A stretch of DNA of 64,000 nucleotides from Lobulomyces angularis. Its lineage: Eukaryota > Chytridiomycota > Chytridiomycetes > Lobulomycetales > Lobulomycetaceae. The position numbers and the translations under genes were made by a program. Below the pieces are notes generated by a model that was given only the letters and a program-made list of their open reading frames with translations, made no database searches and had not been told where the DNA came from. Below, one piece after another: positions 1 to 11,105 of the stretch (position 1 is the stretch's first letter; each line of letters opens with the position of its first letter). Location: positions 1-64,000 of the forward strand of contig JADHYX010000054.1 of the NCBI GenBank assembly GCA_027604685.1. Direction: 5' to 3'.

Positions 1-796
1 GGTTTACCTTTTACTAACTTTGTTATTGCACTCCCTAAAGGCTGATGCATTCGCTCTACAAGTCCGTTGGTTTGAGGGTGATGATCTGATGAAGCATAGT
101 GTCGTATCTGCTGTATCTGTTCATAAGCACGTGTGGCTTCACTAATTAAAGAACTTCCTCGATCTGTGATTATTTCTGCCATATTACCATAATTCATCAT
201 TAGTTCGTATAAAAAGTTAACTACTGTATCTGTATCCATATTAGGAACTGCTTTCGCAACTGGCCAACGAGTTGCGTAATCTATCGCTGTCATTATATGG
301 CGGTTTCCAAGCTTTGTTTCAGGCAAGTTTTGGACGAAATCTATTCCCCAACGTTCAAACGGAATTGCACCTGGTTCTAAAGGAGTCATTGGTGCGGGAT
401 TCGGATTTCTATTATTCGATTTGGCTAGCTGGCATTGTGCACAGTGAAGTGTATATTTTGTGTAGTCGTCCAACATCTGCGGCCACCAAAATCTTGCTTT
501 GAGAAGTGCTTCCATTGCGTTTGTTGACATATGCCCGAGACCATCGTGAAATCGCTTCAGTACTGCTTGTCGTTGATCGTGAGGGAGGTATGGAACGGAC
601 TTGTTGTTACGTACCTTGCGCATAAAACGGTCTTGACGAAATTCGAATTTAGACTGCTCAGTTTTTAACCGTTCTTGTAATTTATCGTCCTTTATATCTA
701 TCCACTCCCCACTTTGTAGATAGTGTGCAATATACAACGGCCAATCTTTGACAGGATCAATGCTTTTAGTATTTAGCGTGATGGCATTCGGTTATT
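1..796 (-). pseudogene. Gypsy integrase (partial; frame still open)
   Basis: This is the integrase of the Ty3/Gypsy copy. The minus frame is open from about 794 to the left edge. It contains an HHCC zinc-binding region (His residues near 525 and 510, the CAQC pair near 437-445), then the catalytic core: RWGIDF with the first Asp near 341, ITDRGSS with the second Asp near 160, and HHPQTNGLVER with the catalytic Glu near 55. The D,D,E triad therefore looks intact even though the upstream polyprotein is broken. No in-frame stop was seen in the visible part. The C-terminal domain is cut off by the window edge. Confidence 0.8.
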
Positions 797-1020
797 AGAC
801 TAGGTTCAACACTGGTGTCGTTAACGTTTAATCTGGAAATAGGGTCCACAGGATGAGTTTTACTTGGATAAAAACGTAATTGGGGAGAGTAAATTGCAAT
901 TCGCCAATCCACGCCAATCCAACCAACCAACCGGACATGGGAATCCTTCTTTTTGGTAAGATTTTTCCCAGTCGAATTGCCTGTATGGGCAATGAACGGT
1001 ATACCATAAATTCGCCAGTT

Positions 1021-1335
1021 TCATAAGAGTGCAGTAAAAGCCAGTGCCTCTTTCTCGTATTGCGGGTAATCCTTCTCAGGTTCAGTCAGTCGATGAATTT
1101 CGCAGGAGAAATGTTGATGCATATTGTCATAAAATTGGTTGAGAATGCCCCCGACTGCGTCGTCACTGGTTTGCAATTTCGTTGCAGATCTAATCAGTTC
1201 TTTCGTACCGTTCGCAGATTGCATCACGCAATTTGTTTTCGTTCGTATTGATCCAAGCTTCTTTTGCACTAATTGTGCTAAAACAATTTCAGATGCTCCG
1301 GAATCAATTATCGTCGGTATGAGAAGCTCGTTCAT
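1021..1335 (-). pseudogene. Protease-RNase H junction left by RT deletion
   Basis: A 104-codon frame fuses a retropepsin-type start (IDSGAS with its active-site Asp, followed by a typical retropepsin flank) to an RNase H piece ending EKDYPQYEKEALA. In an intact Gypsy Pol several hundred residues of reverse transcriptase with the YxDD motif lie between these parts. No such sequence is present, so this is a deletion scar and not a gene. Sequence from about 780 to 1000 continues as RNase H remnants in shifted frames, including a VDPISRLNV-like end. Confidence 0.6.
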
Positions 1336-1558
1336 CGTAAAGTCGTAAGTTGGTAAACCGTTTTTGAAATCTGTTGTAAGTTTGTGGACAGAAATTATAC
1401 TTTTGTCCTGTTCTTTAGGGTTGTTTGGTTGCGACTTAGGGAACCCTAATGTTTAAGCTGCATGGCGAAAGCTGGTACTTCTGTAGATCCGGCACTTTGA
1501 ATATCGATATTATTCAAAATTTTTCTTTCTCTTGCACTTTGTGTTTGTGCCGTTTGCT

Positions 1559-2284
1559 TTACAAGACAATTTCGTGAGATGTGACCCTCTCTTCCACATT
1601 GCAGCATTCGATTGATCTCGTTACCGGTTGACTGTAGCCTCGGTATGTTCGTCCACTTGAGCGTGAATGTTCTAGGTAAACAATGTCCATTGGGATCATA
1701 TTATTCGCCTCTCTTTCGTAATTCTGATTCTGCCTCTTGTACAGATTATTCCTGTGACTTGCAAAAATCTCGTCGCACTTTTCTGCTGCTCTAGCGGCAG
1801 CTTCAAACATAGCGGGATGCGTTAATTGTACTTGAAGGCGGATGTCAGGCTTCAATCCATCTAAATATTTTTTAATCAGGTCACCTGTAGATTATTCTGT
1901 AGTGGGTACTCGAAAAATTAGATTTTCAGTTCGGCGGTGTATTGAGAAACTGTTCCTGTCTGACGCAACGCTTTTACTTGTTTTCGAACTTATAAAACAT
2001 GGTCAAATGGGTAATAGAGAGTTCTCAGATACCAATGAACTCTTCCAAGTCTTTACTCGTGTTGGGCCTTGCTCCTTCAGCGCTCTCCAGAATTGTAAGG
2101 CGTTACCATCAAACAACGAAATTGCAATAGATACAGCGAGTTCTCCGGATAAGCTATGAACTGTCATGTATTTGCGAACTAAGTATTTTCGGTTTTCAAT
2201 GACTTGTGCATCACGAACCAGCATATTCGGTGGGACGAGATATTTGTAATTGATGGCAAGAGCCCCTATTGTTTCAATAGACAT
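1559..2284 (-). pseudogene. Gypsy Gag remnant with broken zinc knuckle
   Basis: Two minus-strand frames (2284-2003 and 1855-1559) carry Gag-like sequence. The first has a capsid-like stretch (SIAISLFDGNALQFWRALKE) and the second is rich in Arg, Asn and Glu like a nucleocapsid linker. Near 1561-1620 the bases encode a recognisable CCHC zinc knuckle only if the frame changes between its cysteines. The coding potential is broken by at least two frame changes. Confidence 0.6.
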
Positions 2285-2401
2285 GCTTTTTTTTTTTTAT
2301 TTTTTTTGAAGTTGGTTTATAGTAATTTTTAATAATGAACGTTGTAAGGGTTATTTCGTTCGTTTTCGTATATTTCGATTTCCCTTTGTCGTAGGACCTC
2401 C

Positions 2402-2679
2402 AATTGTTGTGCTTTTCGTGGATTATTAATATTATAGTCTAAAGTCGTTATAAAATAATCTTTATTAATTAAAAAGAATTACGAAGTTTAATAGCATAAC
2501 TATAGTAAGTTCTTTAGATAAGCCATGAACTTCCAAATATAACCAATCTTGCAATAAAATGTTATTTTCGGCCAAACGACACAGAAATTTGTTATGCTTT
2601 TCTTAGACTATTAATAGTATAGTCTAAACTCGTTATAAAATAATCTTTATTAATTAAAAAGAATTACGAAGTTTAATAT
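2402..2679. repeat. Direct repeat, about 90 bp, two copies 185 bp apart (LTR-like region)
   Basis: Copy 1 (about 2402-2493) and copy 2 (about 2586-2679) share a long nearly identical block containing ATAAAATAATCTTTATTAAT followed by AAAAAGAATTACGAAG. The sequence between them (about 2505-2580) resembles part of the Gag region near 2146-2200. The block lies directly upstream of the Gypsy Gag and next to a tRNA gene, so it may be a rearranged 5' LTR or leader. LTR ends (TG..CA) could not be fixed. Confidence 0.6.
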
Positions 2680-2789
2680 TTTAAGTCGCTGTGAAATAAT
2701 CTAACCATCAATGACCTTGTAACGACTTGGGGTTATGTACTGAAACTAATTGATTAAAAGAGCTATCATAAAAGCTTTTACAAATCCAA

Positions 2790-2863
2790 GCTCGCATGGC
2801 GCAATTGGTTAGCGCGTTCGACTGTTAATCGAGAGGTTGGAAGTTCAAGCCTTCCTGTGAGCG
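2790..2863 (+). tRNA. tRNA-Asn (GUU)
   Basis: A complete 74-nt cloverleaf folds by eye. The acceptor stem GCTCGCA pairs with TGTGAGC (one G.T). The D arm is GCGC-AATTGGTTA-GCGC. The anticodon arm is TTCGA-CTGTTAA-TCGAG with anticodon GTT at loop positions 34-36. The T arm is GGAAG-TTCAAGC-CTTCC, and the discriminator base is G. It contains the internal box A and box B promoter sequences and no intron. A T-run needed for Pol III termination lies about 17 bases downstream. Confidence 0.95.
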
Positions 2864-4020
2864 AAAATCAAAAATTCCATTTTTCCATTTTTCCACTTTT
2901 CAATAATTTCCCCATTATTTTTCCTCTTGATAATTTTTTGGGTACTTTGAAACAAAAAAAAGACCTAACTAATTGTCAACACTTGGACAAAATATTTTAG
3001 ATTAAATAGGAATTTCAGCAACCATATAATTACAAGATTAATTTATAGCGCATTCAAATTAGATCCATTTTACAACATCTTGAGAATGATGAAAAATTTA
3101 AATTACCGAAATATGCAAGTTTACAAATCTGTAAGAAATGATGTTAAAAACGGTTAGTAATGCGCTAAAAATGATGAAATTGTAATTATTGGCGAAACAA
3201 CTTTTGAAAAGTTTAATTACATCACAACACACGTTAGAAATTATTTTGATGAAAATAAGTCAGAATATGCAACACTAGTAACCTGTACAAGATGTAATCA
3301 AAGTTTTCAAAAACTTTTCAACAAACTGCAGGTAAAAAAGAAAAGAAACCTTTATAAAAGGTGAAGAAAGGCACAAGAAGTGGACGAAGCTGATTTTGCA
3401 GTAGTTCACTCTAGTGAACTTTGTAGAAAGTCACAAAAGAGGAAATTAAGATTTCTTTGGTTTTGGAAAATTCAGGAAGGAACTCTTCCTGAAAATGACT
3501 TGTTTGTTTTTTTTTAGCAAATACTTAAAAATAGAGAGCTTGATAATTTGGGAAAATTAAAAACAATAAAATTGAATTCGAATCAAATTTTATCATTTGT
3601 TTGCAAAATTTCTTTTAAATGAAGCAAAACGCGACACAAATTGATTATTTTTCATTTTTTATGGACAAATTGTTTCTCCAATACTCTTTTATTTTTCAAT
3701 TTAAATAAAAAAAAATTTTTTTCCATTTTGTCCATTTTATGGTTTCTTTTTTTTTTTTAAACTTATCTTGTCACTGTCCACTACAAAGACTAGCCTGACA
3801 TTATTTTCTGTTAAGAAGTGCAAATCACTAAAGACCTTTTTGGAACCACCTTCATAAGATTCTACAAAATAATTATAGTACATCAACATATATGGTTTTG
3901 GTTTGAGCGAAAGCAGCTAGGTTATTCTTGTTAATACTTTGTATACACATTTACGAAAACGAACGAAATAATCCTTATTACTTACGTTATTTAAATTACT
4001 ATTTGTACTGAAAACGGTAG
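2864..4020. other. AT-rich intergenic, no gene seen
   Basis: No open frame, family motif or splice-consistent exon chain was found between the tRNA and the Tc1-like remnant. The stretch at 3090-3520 is less A/T-simple than its surroundings and may be decayed transposon sequence, but nothing recognisable could be read. Confidence 0.5.
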
Positions 4021-5215
4021 GGTGTAATGCAACAAAGATGTCACACTAATTTTTAGCAGAAAATCTATTAATACTTAACGGGTTTCCGCCTAATCTAATA
4101 ATTTCTTTTAATCTATGTTCTACACTATCAAAAACTATCTAGCAAATTTTTATCTATTTCCGCCCAAATCTGGAAGACTTGTTCAATAGTTCATTTTTGG
4201 TCTTAGAAATTCCAAATTTTTTTTGGTGTCTATAGGATTTACATTGGGACTCTGTGGAGGCCAGTCAAAGTTTGAAATCTTGCTTTGGGTGAGAAAATTG
4301 CTTATTAATTTTATGTTATGATAGGGCATTTCCTTGATAAACACTATATCTACACTAAAATTCTTTCTGGCAGCTTTAATTTCAGGTACTTTAATTTCAG
4401 GTACAGTTACACTGAACTGTTTCTCTATAATATTGGTTTTGGTTGTTTTCAAAAGCTACAAGTGGTCCTAAACCAAAAGCTACAAGTGGTCCTAAACCAA
4501 AAGCTACAAGTGGTCCTAAACCAAAAGCTACAAGTGGTCTAAACCAAAAGCTACAAGTGGTCCTAAACCAAAAGCTACAAGTGGTCCTAAACCAAAAGCT
4601 ACAAGGGGTCCTAAACCAAAAGCTCATTAGCATCCCAAGCATACCCCAAACCCAACTTGTTGAATTTGCAAATTTGATGGTAAATTTTTTTAGCTACACT
4701 TGAGTGACATTGAAAATGAATATCTCTACCTTTTCAAAGTTTTCTTACTGTACTTTCATCTTACCAAATTGTTTCATAAAACAGTGTGTCCAAACTCTCC
4801 ATATGTTTTTTAACAAATTCTACTCTTAAGAATGATTTCTTTCACTTACTAAAGGTTTCATCATTAAGTTAATTTCAATAATTTTGTTATTGGAAAATTT
4901 CGAATTGTTTTTTCCTAAATAACTAGAGTTTCTAAACTAAATACCTTATTTAATTCGGTTTTGATGTCTGAAATAGCATATTCTGGGTTGTCCCCTTTGA
5001 ATTTTTTGGTTTTTAGCCTAACTCTTCCATTAGTTTTTGAGTTGGAAATTTTGAGTCAACTTCATGTCGTTTCTTTCCCACCATTTCCTCAAAACGACTG
5101 GACTTTTTCCAAGGATTGATTCAATGAGGATCCAAGCACATTCTTTTATGCGCAAAACATTAATTTGATGAATTTCCAAGTCAATTGTTATATTTTTTGA
5201 GGAAAAGGGTTTCAT
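4021..5215 (-). mobile_element. Tc1/mariner-like transposon remnant
   Basis: Read on the minus strand, 5215-4990 has a helix-turn-helix-like N-terminus (61-codon frame ending near 5033). The 4860-4640 stretch keeps broken fragments including WVWGMLG, resembling the conserved VW-x-x-PG of Tc1 enzymes. 4452-4183 keeps the C-terminal catalytic part with DWPPQSPNVNPID, the classic Tc1/mariner signature. The residues that should read as the second catalytic Asp (D-N-x-P-x-H context) and the final acidic position are altered. Sequence down to about 4060 matches the usual C-terminal tail only across stops. A minisatellite interrupts the middle. The element is dead; its termini are approximate. Confidence 0.65.
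4451..4624. repeat. Minisatellite, 24-bp unit, seven full copies plus a partial one
   Basis: The unit AAAAGCTACAAGTGGTCCTA plus AACC repeats head to tail seven times and ends in a partial AAAAGCT. Copy 4 has lost one base (23 bp) and copy 7 has a T-to-G change (AAGGGGTCC). Because 24 is a multiple of three, several frames on both strands stay open across the array. These overlapping frames are artefacts, not genes. The array sits inside the Tc1-like remnant. Confidence 0.95.
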
Positions 5216-5576
5216 TTCACATTTTGGATGTGGCTTGTACTTTTTTCATTGTTTACCTTTTCATTTTTCTTTAATTTTTTCTCCATCTCAACAATTAATT
5301 CTTTGAAATTGTATTTATTTGAAAAAAAAACCAAATGGATAACTGAAACAGCTTATAGGGGCACTTCAACATAAATATACAAAAAAACTGTAGTTCCTTA
5401 AAAGATTCTTTCCTTTGTATCCAACCAAATCACTGAGAGAATTGATTTTAAAAAGTATTATGGCGAAATATGGAAAATCAAATTTTATTAATTCTATATT
5501 TAAATTTATTTCTATCAAAAAAAAAAAAAAAAAATTTTTTTTGTATTCTATCTAAAAAGGTAATGCTTTTAACACC

Positions 5577-6964
5577 TTAAACTTCTTCCATACCTGCATC
5601 ATAATTGGATGAATTTTCGCATTCCGATCCAAACATTTCACTCGTTGCTTTGGTACTTTGGATTCTGCTGGATTTCTCAGAATCTAAAGAGTATCAACAA
5701 TTATTTATATGATTTCTATTTTTATTTCAGCTTACTTAGTCCCTGAGATTTTTCATTATTGGTGCTACCAGATATCCATCCTTTGTCTGTTTCACTAGGA
5801 GTATCCGACATACCCATTGAAGTTTCAAGTTTCTTCTTTTTTTTAGCTTGATATCCAAAAATTTGGCCAATTCTTAATGCGTTTGCTAATAACCCAACAA
5901 AGCTATCATAAACCAAATCATAATTAACAAGTATCATTTCAGATTGTGTTGCTATAAATGAAAATAGGAATAAATAAATAATTACTTTAAATTTACCATA
6001 ACTTCCAAAAAAACAAAAAAATGAGGTGCCAATGTACACCAAAGAGATAATAAAATTTACCAAAATCAGATTATTTAAAGAGGAGCTTTTTTCTTTTTTA
6101 GAAACTTGTGATTTCCACAACAAGTACGCAAAGAATAACGTGGTAGCTCCGTCAATCACAGCAATAACTGCAGCGTAAATAGCCGAAGAATAGTATCCAT
6201 GAGCAAAATGACATCTTCCATCTACTACATAAATAATCTGTTCAGCTCCTATACCTAAAGTTAATGCTACGGCTAAAAATACAGCCATAAATCTAACTGT
6301 ACTGAGATATTGTGGTTTATTTATAATTTTTAATATTCTAACTATTTGTAGTTCAGAATAAAAAAAAACGTCTAACCCAACAACAAGCATAAAAGGGTAG
6401 TGATAAATATAGCATGCTAACCAATTCATATGTATTGTTAACCCAATGGTATATAAAGCACTTGATAGAAATGCGCAAATACAAACCTAATAAAAAACAA
6501 CAAAATTTATAAAACACTTAGTATTATTTCAACTAAAAGCACTTACTCGCATAGTCGCCTGCCAATCTGGATCTCTTTTTTAAAAAAAGAAAAATACATA
6601 TTTTAACTCTGGGTAAACAGTAAAAAAAAAAAAATAATTTTACTGCCAGTCAATAATTATACGATTTGGACCAACCCTTTCCCTTTTTTTTTTGTACCAT
6701 ACAATCATAAGTCCTTTTTTCAAATTAAAATTTTAAAAAGTAAAAAATTTTGCTTTTAATTTTCTTTGCACCTATATGAATGACCCATACTCCAACTATT
6801 TTTTTTTTTTAAAAAATTTTTTAAGGTTTTTTTTTACATTCTGATTTTAAAACTTTGAAATATTACTAACCTGCCATAAAGAAACCGGAGGCATAATAGA
6901 ATTGATTTGATAAATGATCGGGACCTAGTCCATTTATTATAATTGCACTTTCTTCAATGGACAT
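5577..6964 (-). CDS. Multi-pass membrane protein of unknown family, 5 exons
   Basis: Exons in minus order: 6964-6871, 6572-6547, 6486-5997, 5951-5736, 5683-5577, giving about 310 aa with all junctions in phase and GT..AG ends. The start is the only ATG that joins in frame to DPDWQATMR in exon 2. Hydrophobic segments lie at about residues 38-60, 62-85, 95-118, 130-155, 175-198 and 205-230, so six or seven membrane helices, with an extracellular-type N-terminus and a basic (AKKKKK) then Ser/Thr-rich cytosolic tail of about 80 residues. This resembles receptor or sensor topology, but no GPCR, rhodopsin or fungal PTH11 signature was recognised. Function is unknown. Confidence 0.75.
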
Positions 6965-7942
6965 TTCTGAGAGTTTAATTTAAATATTACGCAAGTAATT
7001 AATTTTCCTTTTTTTTTTTTTTTGTAATAATTAATTTAAGTTTATATACACAGATTGCTATTTAGAATTACCCAATCAAAAAAAGAAAAACAAAATAAAA
7101 GAAAAAAACAAAAAAATCATTTTTTGAAAGAAAATATAAATAAAAAACTTTTATATTTATTGGATCGTATTTATTTGTTTTAAAAAATATTTGTTTAATG
7201 ATATGAACTATTTTTTACATTGTTCCGTGAAAAAAAGTTTTCCTAAAGCATGAAGCTTTAATATAGTAGTTTATTGACAGCTCCAAGTAACAAAAACATC
7301 AATACACTGAATTTATGAACGAACTCTAATTTCTTGAGGGTAAAACTGTACAGACAGTCTCTTTATTTTAGGAAGTTATATGCTCTTCTATTTGTTCTCA
7401 AATAATTGTTAGATTAAAAAGATGTTGTAATTCATACATCAAAATAACTTTTTGAAATATTACCAGTTTTCTTAATTGAAATTGTAATGAGGCAAGTAAA
7501 CAATGGTGTTTGAAATCAAAATATTTAGTTCTCATGCAAAAAGCAAAATCGAATTGATAAAAATATCTACAGGCATTATTTTTTTCCTATCATAAAAAGT
7601 TTTTAACATTAAAAATCTATTTCAAGCTAAATTTTAAAGTTAGACAAAGCAAAATACATCTTCGAAATTGAAGGGAAGTACAAACACGATAAAATTTTTG
7701 TTTTCGAACAAAGTTTATTATTCTAGAAACTCTAGAATCTAAAAGTGATTTTTTTGCACAACAGAAAGAAAATATTTTTAGCATTAAATTTAAAAATTTC
7801 GAGTTATTTTTAACTTTTAGTTGTCAACCTTTTAGTATAAAAACAATGAGTTTTTGCGATTCAAATATATTAAAACAAAAAAACAAAAAAAAAAAACAGA
7901 AATTCCTACTTAAAAGTCAAATACCCCATTATATTCTCTAAA
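6965..7942. other. AT-rich intergenic between divergent genes
   Basis: This stretch lies between two divergently transcribed genes and is made of A- and T-tracts. No open frame or family motif was seen. It presumably holds both promoters, but no defined regulatory site could be picked out. Confidence 0.5.
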
Positions 7943-9503
7943 ATGCTCTTAAAAAATTTATTGTCTCTTTCAGCTTTTTGTAAAAAAAAAAAAAATGTTC
8001 TTGACAATTCATATTTTTAAGATACTATTGCTACTGTTTCAGCTGCAGAAGCTCCACAAAGTATTAGATCAGTTTTCAAGAGATCTCCAGTACTAATAAT
8101 TTTAATAATTATTTTTAATTTATCATAATTAAATAGTTAGAAGAACCAGTTTACTCATATACCACTACCCCACCTGCCAACAGCTTTTATTGCGCTGATA
8201 ACAATGGACATGTAACTTCTTTATCTCATGACACTACTTTCCAACCTCAAGTTCCAAATACCGGTTTTTGCTGCTTATATGGTTACTTGGTTGATCAAGC
8301 AGGTACAGGGTGCTACAATATTCCACAATGTGATGCAGCAACTTCCTTCAACTGCCAAGGTGGATGGAACGACAAAGTTCATCAACCTTTAAACTATTAT
8401 TCCTATGGTGTTCCAACAGGATGTTGTTGTAACTGGGATAAAATTTCTATTCCTGGACAGGCAGCCTGTGGTAACAAAGGAAATAAGAAATGTGCCTTAA
8501 CTTTCGAGTAAAAAAAATTTTTTTTTTTATTATTTTTTTAATATTTGACACCAAATATCCACTAGCGAATGGACAAGTTACCCTAGCAGTAACGCATGGA
8601 GTACCTTTTATACCAACTTTTTCAAAAGTTCTACACCAATTAAATCCATTTTAAACAATAATAATTTCAAAGGATATTATTATGTTTTAGCAAGAGAGTG
8701 GATTGCTGCTTCACTCAATGTCAATTCTGGTTCCGATTACAATGAAGAAGTTGCTGTCGCATTAAAAATTGCCACTGCCTTTTTATCTGAAAAATCCGCA
8801 GCTGCTTCATTAAACAACTTCCTACCAGCAAACAATGACAACACTTACGCAGCAGGTTATCAATACACATATGTCGATGGAACTACTTTTACACTTGGTC
8901 AACTTTTTTACACCTTAAACAGCTTCAACAATGGTAAAACTACTGCTGCAAAATGCAATCTAGTTAATGACGGTGGTTTTGTAATATATATCCATTTGTT
9001 AATTTCATAAAACTTGACATTTTGTTTTTTTTTAGGAAAATGGACCTTTGTACTGCCCTCAAGTAACATCCCAGGGTTGGTGTATAGCTAATCCTAGCGT
9101 TGTACCTAATGCTTGGTCTGCAACTCAAAACATGATTGAACTTGATAAATTCGTAGTTCCAATTCAAAGTGGTGACTGGGCGACTGATTTAAACCCAAAT
9201 AATCAAGGTTCAATTTCTCAAACAGTCTCAAACCTCAATCCAAATTATTCGTATACTCTTTCTTTCTGGCTCAATGCAAATCCATGTGGCGGAAATTCAT
9301 ACCCTGGTTACTTTTCTGTTAATGGAGTTTCCACTAACTTCAATTACAATTTGAATCAACCTTACCAATTTATTAGTAAATCATTTTCAAACTTAGGAAC
9401 TAGCGCTAACATTGTGATTGGTTCAAGTAAACCATCATCTGGTTGTGGTCCAGTTATTGATAATGTTCAATTAATTGCAAATCCAATTCTCAGCACTATT
9501 TAG
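7943..9503 (+). CDS. Secreted modular protein with DUF642-like C-terminal domain
   Basis: Exons: 7943-7979, 8022-8089, 8137-8507, 8566-8980, 9036-9503; all junctions are in phase. The product starts with a signal peptide (MLLKNLLSLSAF, then an Ala-rich cleavage region) followed by a possible dibasic processing site (FKR). Next comes a Cys-rich region (about 110 residues, including CCLYGYL and CCCNW), then a segment with ...GYYYVLAREWIAASLN... like the conserved core of a bacterial surface-protein segment I remember. The last 170 residues (LVNDGGFENGP, GSISQTVSNL, YTLSFWLNANP, GCGPVIDNVQLI) match the DUF642/choice-of-anchor galactose-binding-like fold. It probably binds carbohydrate outside the cell. 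No catalytic motif was recognised. Domain calls are from memory of family patterns. Confidence 0.75.
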
Positions 9504-10485
9504 ATTCTTATTAAATTAACTTTAATTAAATCTTACCTAATTTTTAGTAAAAAAAATTTTTTTACTTAGATTATGTTCTTTGTTACTTTTTTTTTTTTTA
9601 ATAAAAAGTGCTATCCATTTCTTTTAGTAAAAAATTCATTTTCATATAATCAGCATACTTAGAAATTAATTGTTAAAACAAAAGAACATAAACTTCAATT
9701 CAAAATTTTAGACTAGTATTTTCTTAAGTGTTTTCAAGAAAAACCCCTTTCTTAATTTGATTTCCAAAGTAAACCTTTTTTTCTATGTAACCTTTTTATA
9801 GGAAACAATGGAATTCAAATCCTTGTTTTCCAAATAAAATACTGTAACTACAAAGTGCAACTTTTAAATTAATTTTCAGAGTTGTTCTTCCAAAATTTAA
9901 AAATTTAGTGAATTAACAATAATCTTAACAAAATATTTTATAGATTTTTTGTTGTATTATTATTAATGTCATAAAATGAGTTAAAAAGATTACTGCTGCC
10001 TTAAATTGTAATAACCAAAAAAACTATGATTTTGGTTTATATTATGTTTTAAATAGTAAGAAAAACAAAGTCAAGTTCTACTTTCATAAAAAAATAGAGA
10101 AACATTAATACGTTTTTCAACCAATGGCAAAATCTGGTATTACAATATACGCTCAAGTTCTAATTTTTAAATAGAGAAACATTAATTACTGCAATGTCGA
10201 GTTCTGCATCTGAATTTTTGTAAACCTCAAATCGAACTGGATCGGAGATTGAAATTTTTTAAGTAATCACCAGAGTCCGCCATGATTAATTTAAAATTGT
10301 AGGAGTTGTTTTAATTAAAAATTTAATATTTGGGTTTAAATCTTTCAGAAGCTAAAATTAAATTTTGGACGTTTGGCCAAAAAAAAAATTATTTGATTCA
10401 ATATTCTTCTGCATATAAAAAGAGGAATTTTTTTTACCAAATAATATTTTGTACATTCGTTAATAACAATTTGGAATCATAAGTA
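9504..10485. other. AT-rich intergenic
   Basis: No gene, tRNA or recognisable repeat was seen. A phrase 'ATAGAGAAACATTAAT' recurs at about 10093 and 10170, which may be a small local duplication. Confidence 0.5.
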
Positions 10486-11105
10486 ATGATAGGCTCACCA
10501 ACAAGAAGTGCTAATGAGGCAGCAGTGCTAAAGGAAAAAAAGGCCGACAACAAAATACAAGAAGATAGCGCAGTAAAAGTACTTAAAAGCTAAAAATTGA
10601 GAAAATCTAATTTTCCTTAATTTATTTTTAGACAGCAAATAATTTAATATCCATTCACAATCTCACTCTTGCAGATTTTGCAGACAAGAAACAAGAAGTA
10701 CCCTCAAAAGACAAAAAAAATTCTAAAGATGGGGAAGTAATGAGCGAAAATAAAAAAAATGATCAATTAGAATCTGTAAACGACGAAAACTCTGCATTAA
10801 AGAAAAATCCTTTGAAAAAAGGACCAAAAATTGCATTAAAAATAAATACTTCACTATTAAAAATCCCTCAAACTCCAGTGTCTTCACCTTGCGATAAAAA
10901 TGGTTCACTTCCTTTTTCACCTCGAATTCCTGTTATATCAGTTGCAAGGTTAGGAAGTGGCAACAATAAAAGTACTAGAACATATCTAACACCCCGATCA
11001 ATTCCTGGAAATGTTGTGACGAAAAGTACTAGAATAACTGAAAGCAGTAACGATGAAGAAAGTGCTTCTGTAAATTTACTAAAAAATCGTTACAAGTTGC
11101 TGTAG
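10486..11105 (+). CDS. Hypothetical disordered protein, 2 exons
   Basis: Exons 10486-10578 and 10632-11105 give 188 aa with an in-phase junction. The composition is Lys/Ser/Asn/Asp-rich and looks disordered throughout. Residues from about 95 to 145 hold several SP/TP sites (PQTPVSSP, LPFSPRIP, YLTPRSIP) next to basic residues, which suggests phosphorylation by proline-directed kinases. No domain is visible. The short C-terminal NLLKNRYKLL is more ordered-looking and could be a docking motif. Existence is inferred from the long continuous frame plus a clean intron. Confidence 0.6.

Larger units (their letters stand above)
1..2284 (-). mobile_element. Ty3/Gypsy LTR retrotransposon, decayed, truncated by window edge
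   Basis: Reading the minus strand from 2284 downward gives, in order, Gag-like sequence (2284-1860), a frameshifted CCHC zinc knuckle (about 1561-1620), an aspartic-protease start with the IDSGAS motif (about 1300), the end of an RNase H domain (EKDYPQYEKEALA at about 1030-1080) and an integrase (790 to 1). The order Gag-PR-(RT)-RH-IN identifies Ty3/Gypsy. The protease runs into RNase H within about 100 codons, so the reverse transcriptase core is deleted. Several frameshifts break the Gag and RNase H parts, and the 3' end lies outside the window. The copy cannot be autonomous. Family assignment is firm; LTR boundaries are not resolved. Confidence 0.85.

Noticed and set aside
1060..2159. Plus-strand open frames across the retrotransposon
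   Set aside because: They are shadows of the minus-strand Gag/Pol sequence.
4318..4703. Overlapping open frames on both strands across the minisatellite
   Set aside because: They arise because the repeat unit is 24 bp; the proteins are pure repeats with no start context or homology.
8137..8507. First impression of a chitinase (GH19) fragment in the Cys-rich segment
   Set aside because: No catalytic glutamates or GH19 motif could be found; the downstream parts fit a binding protein better.
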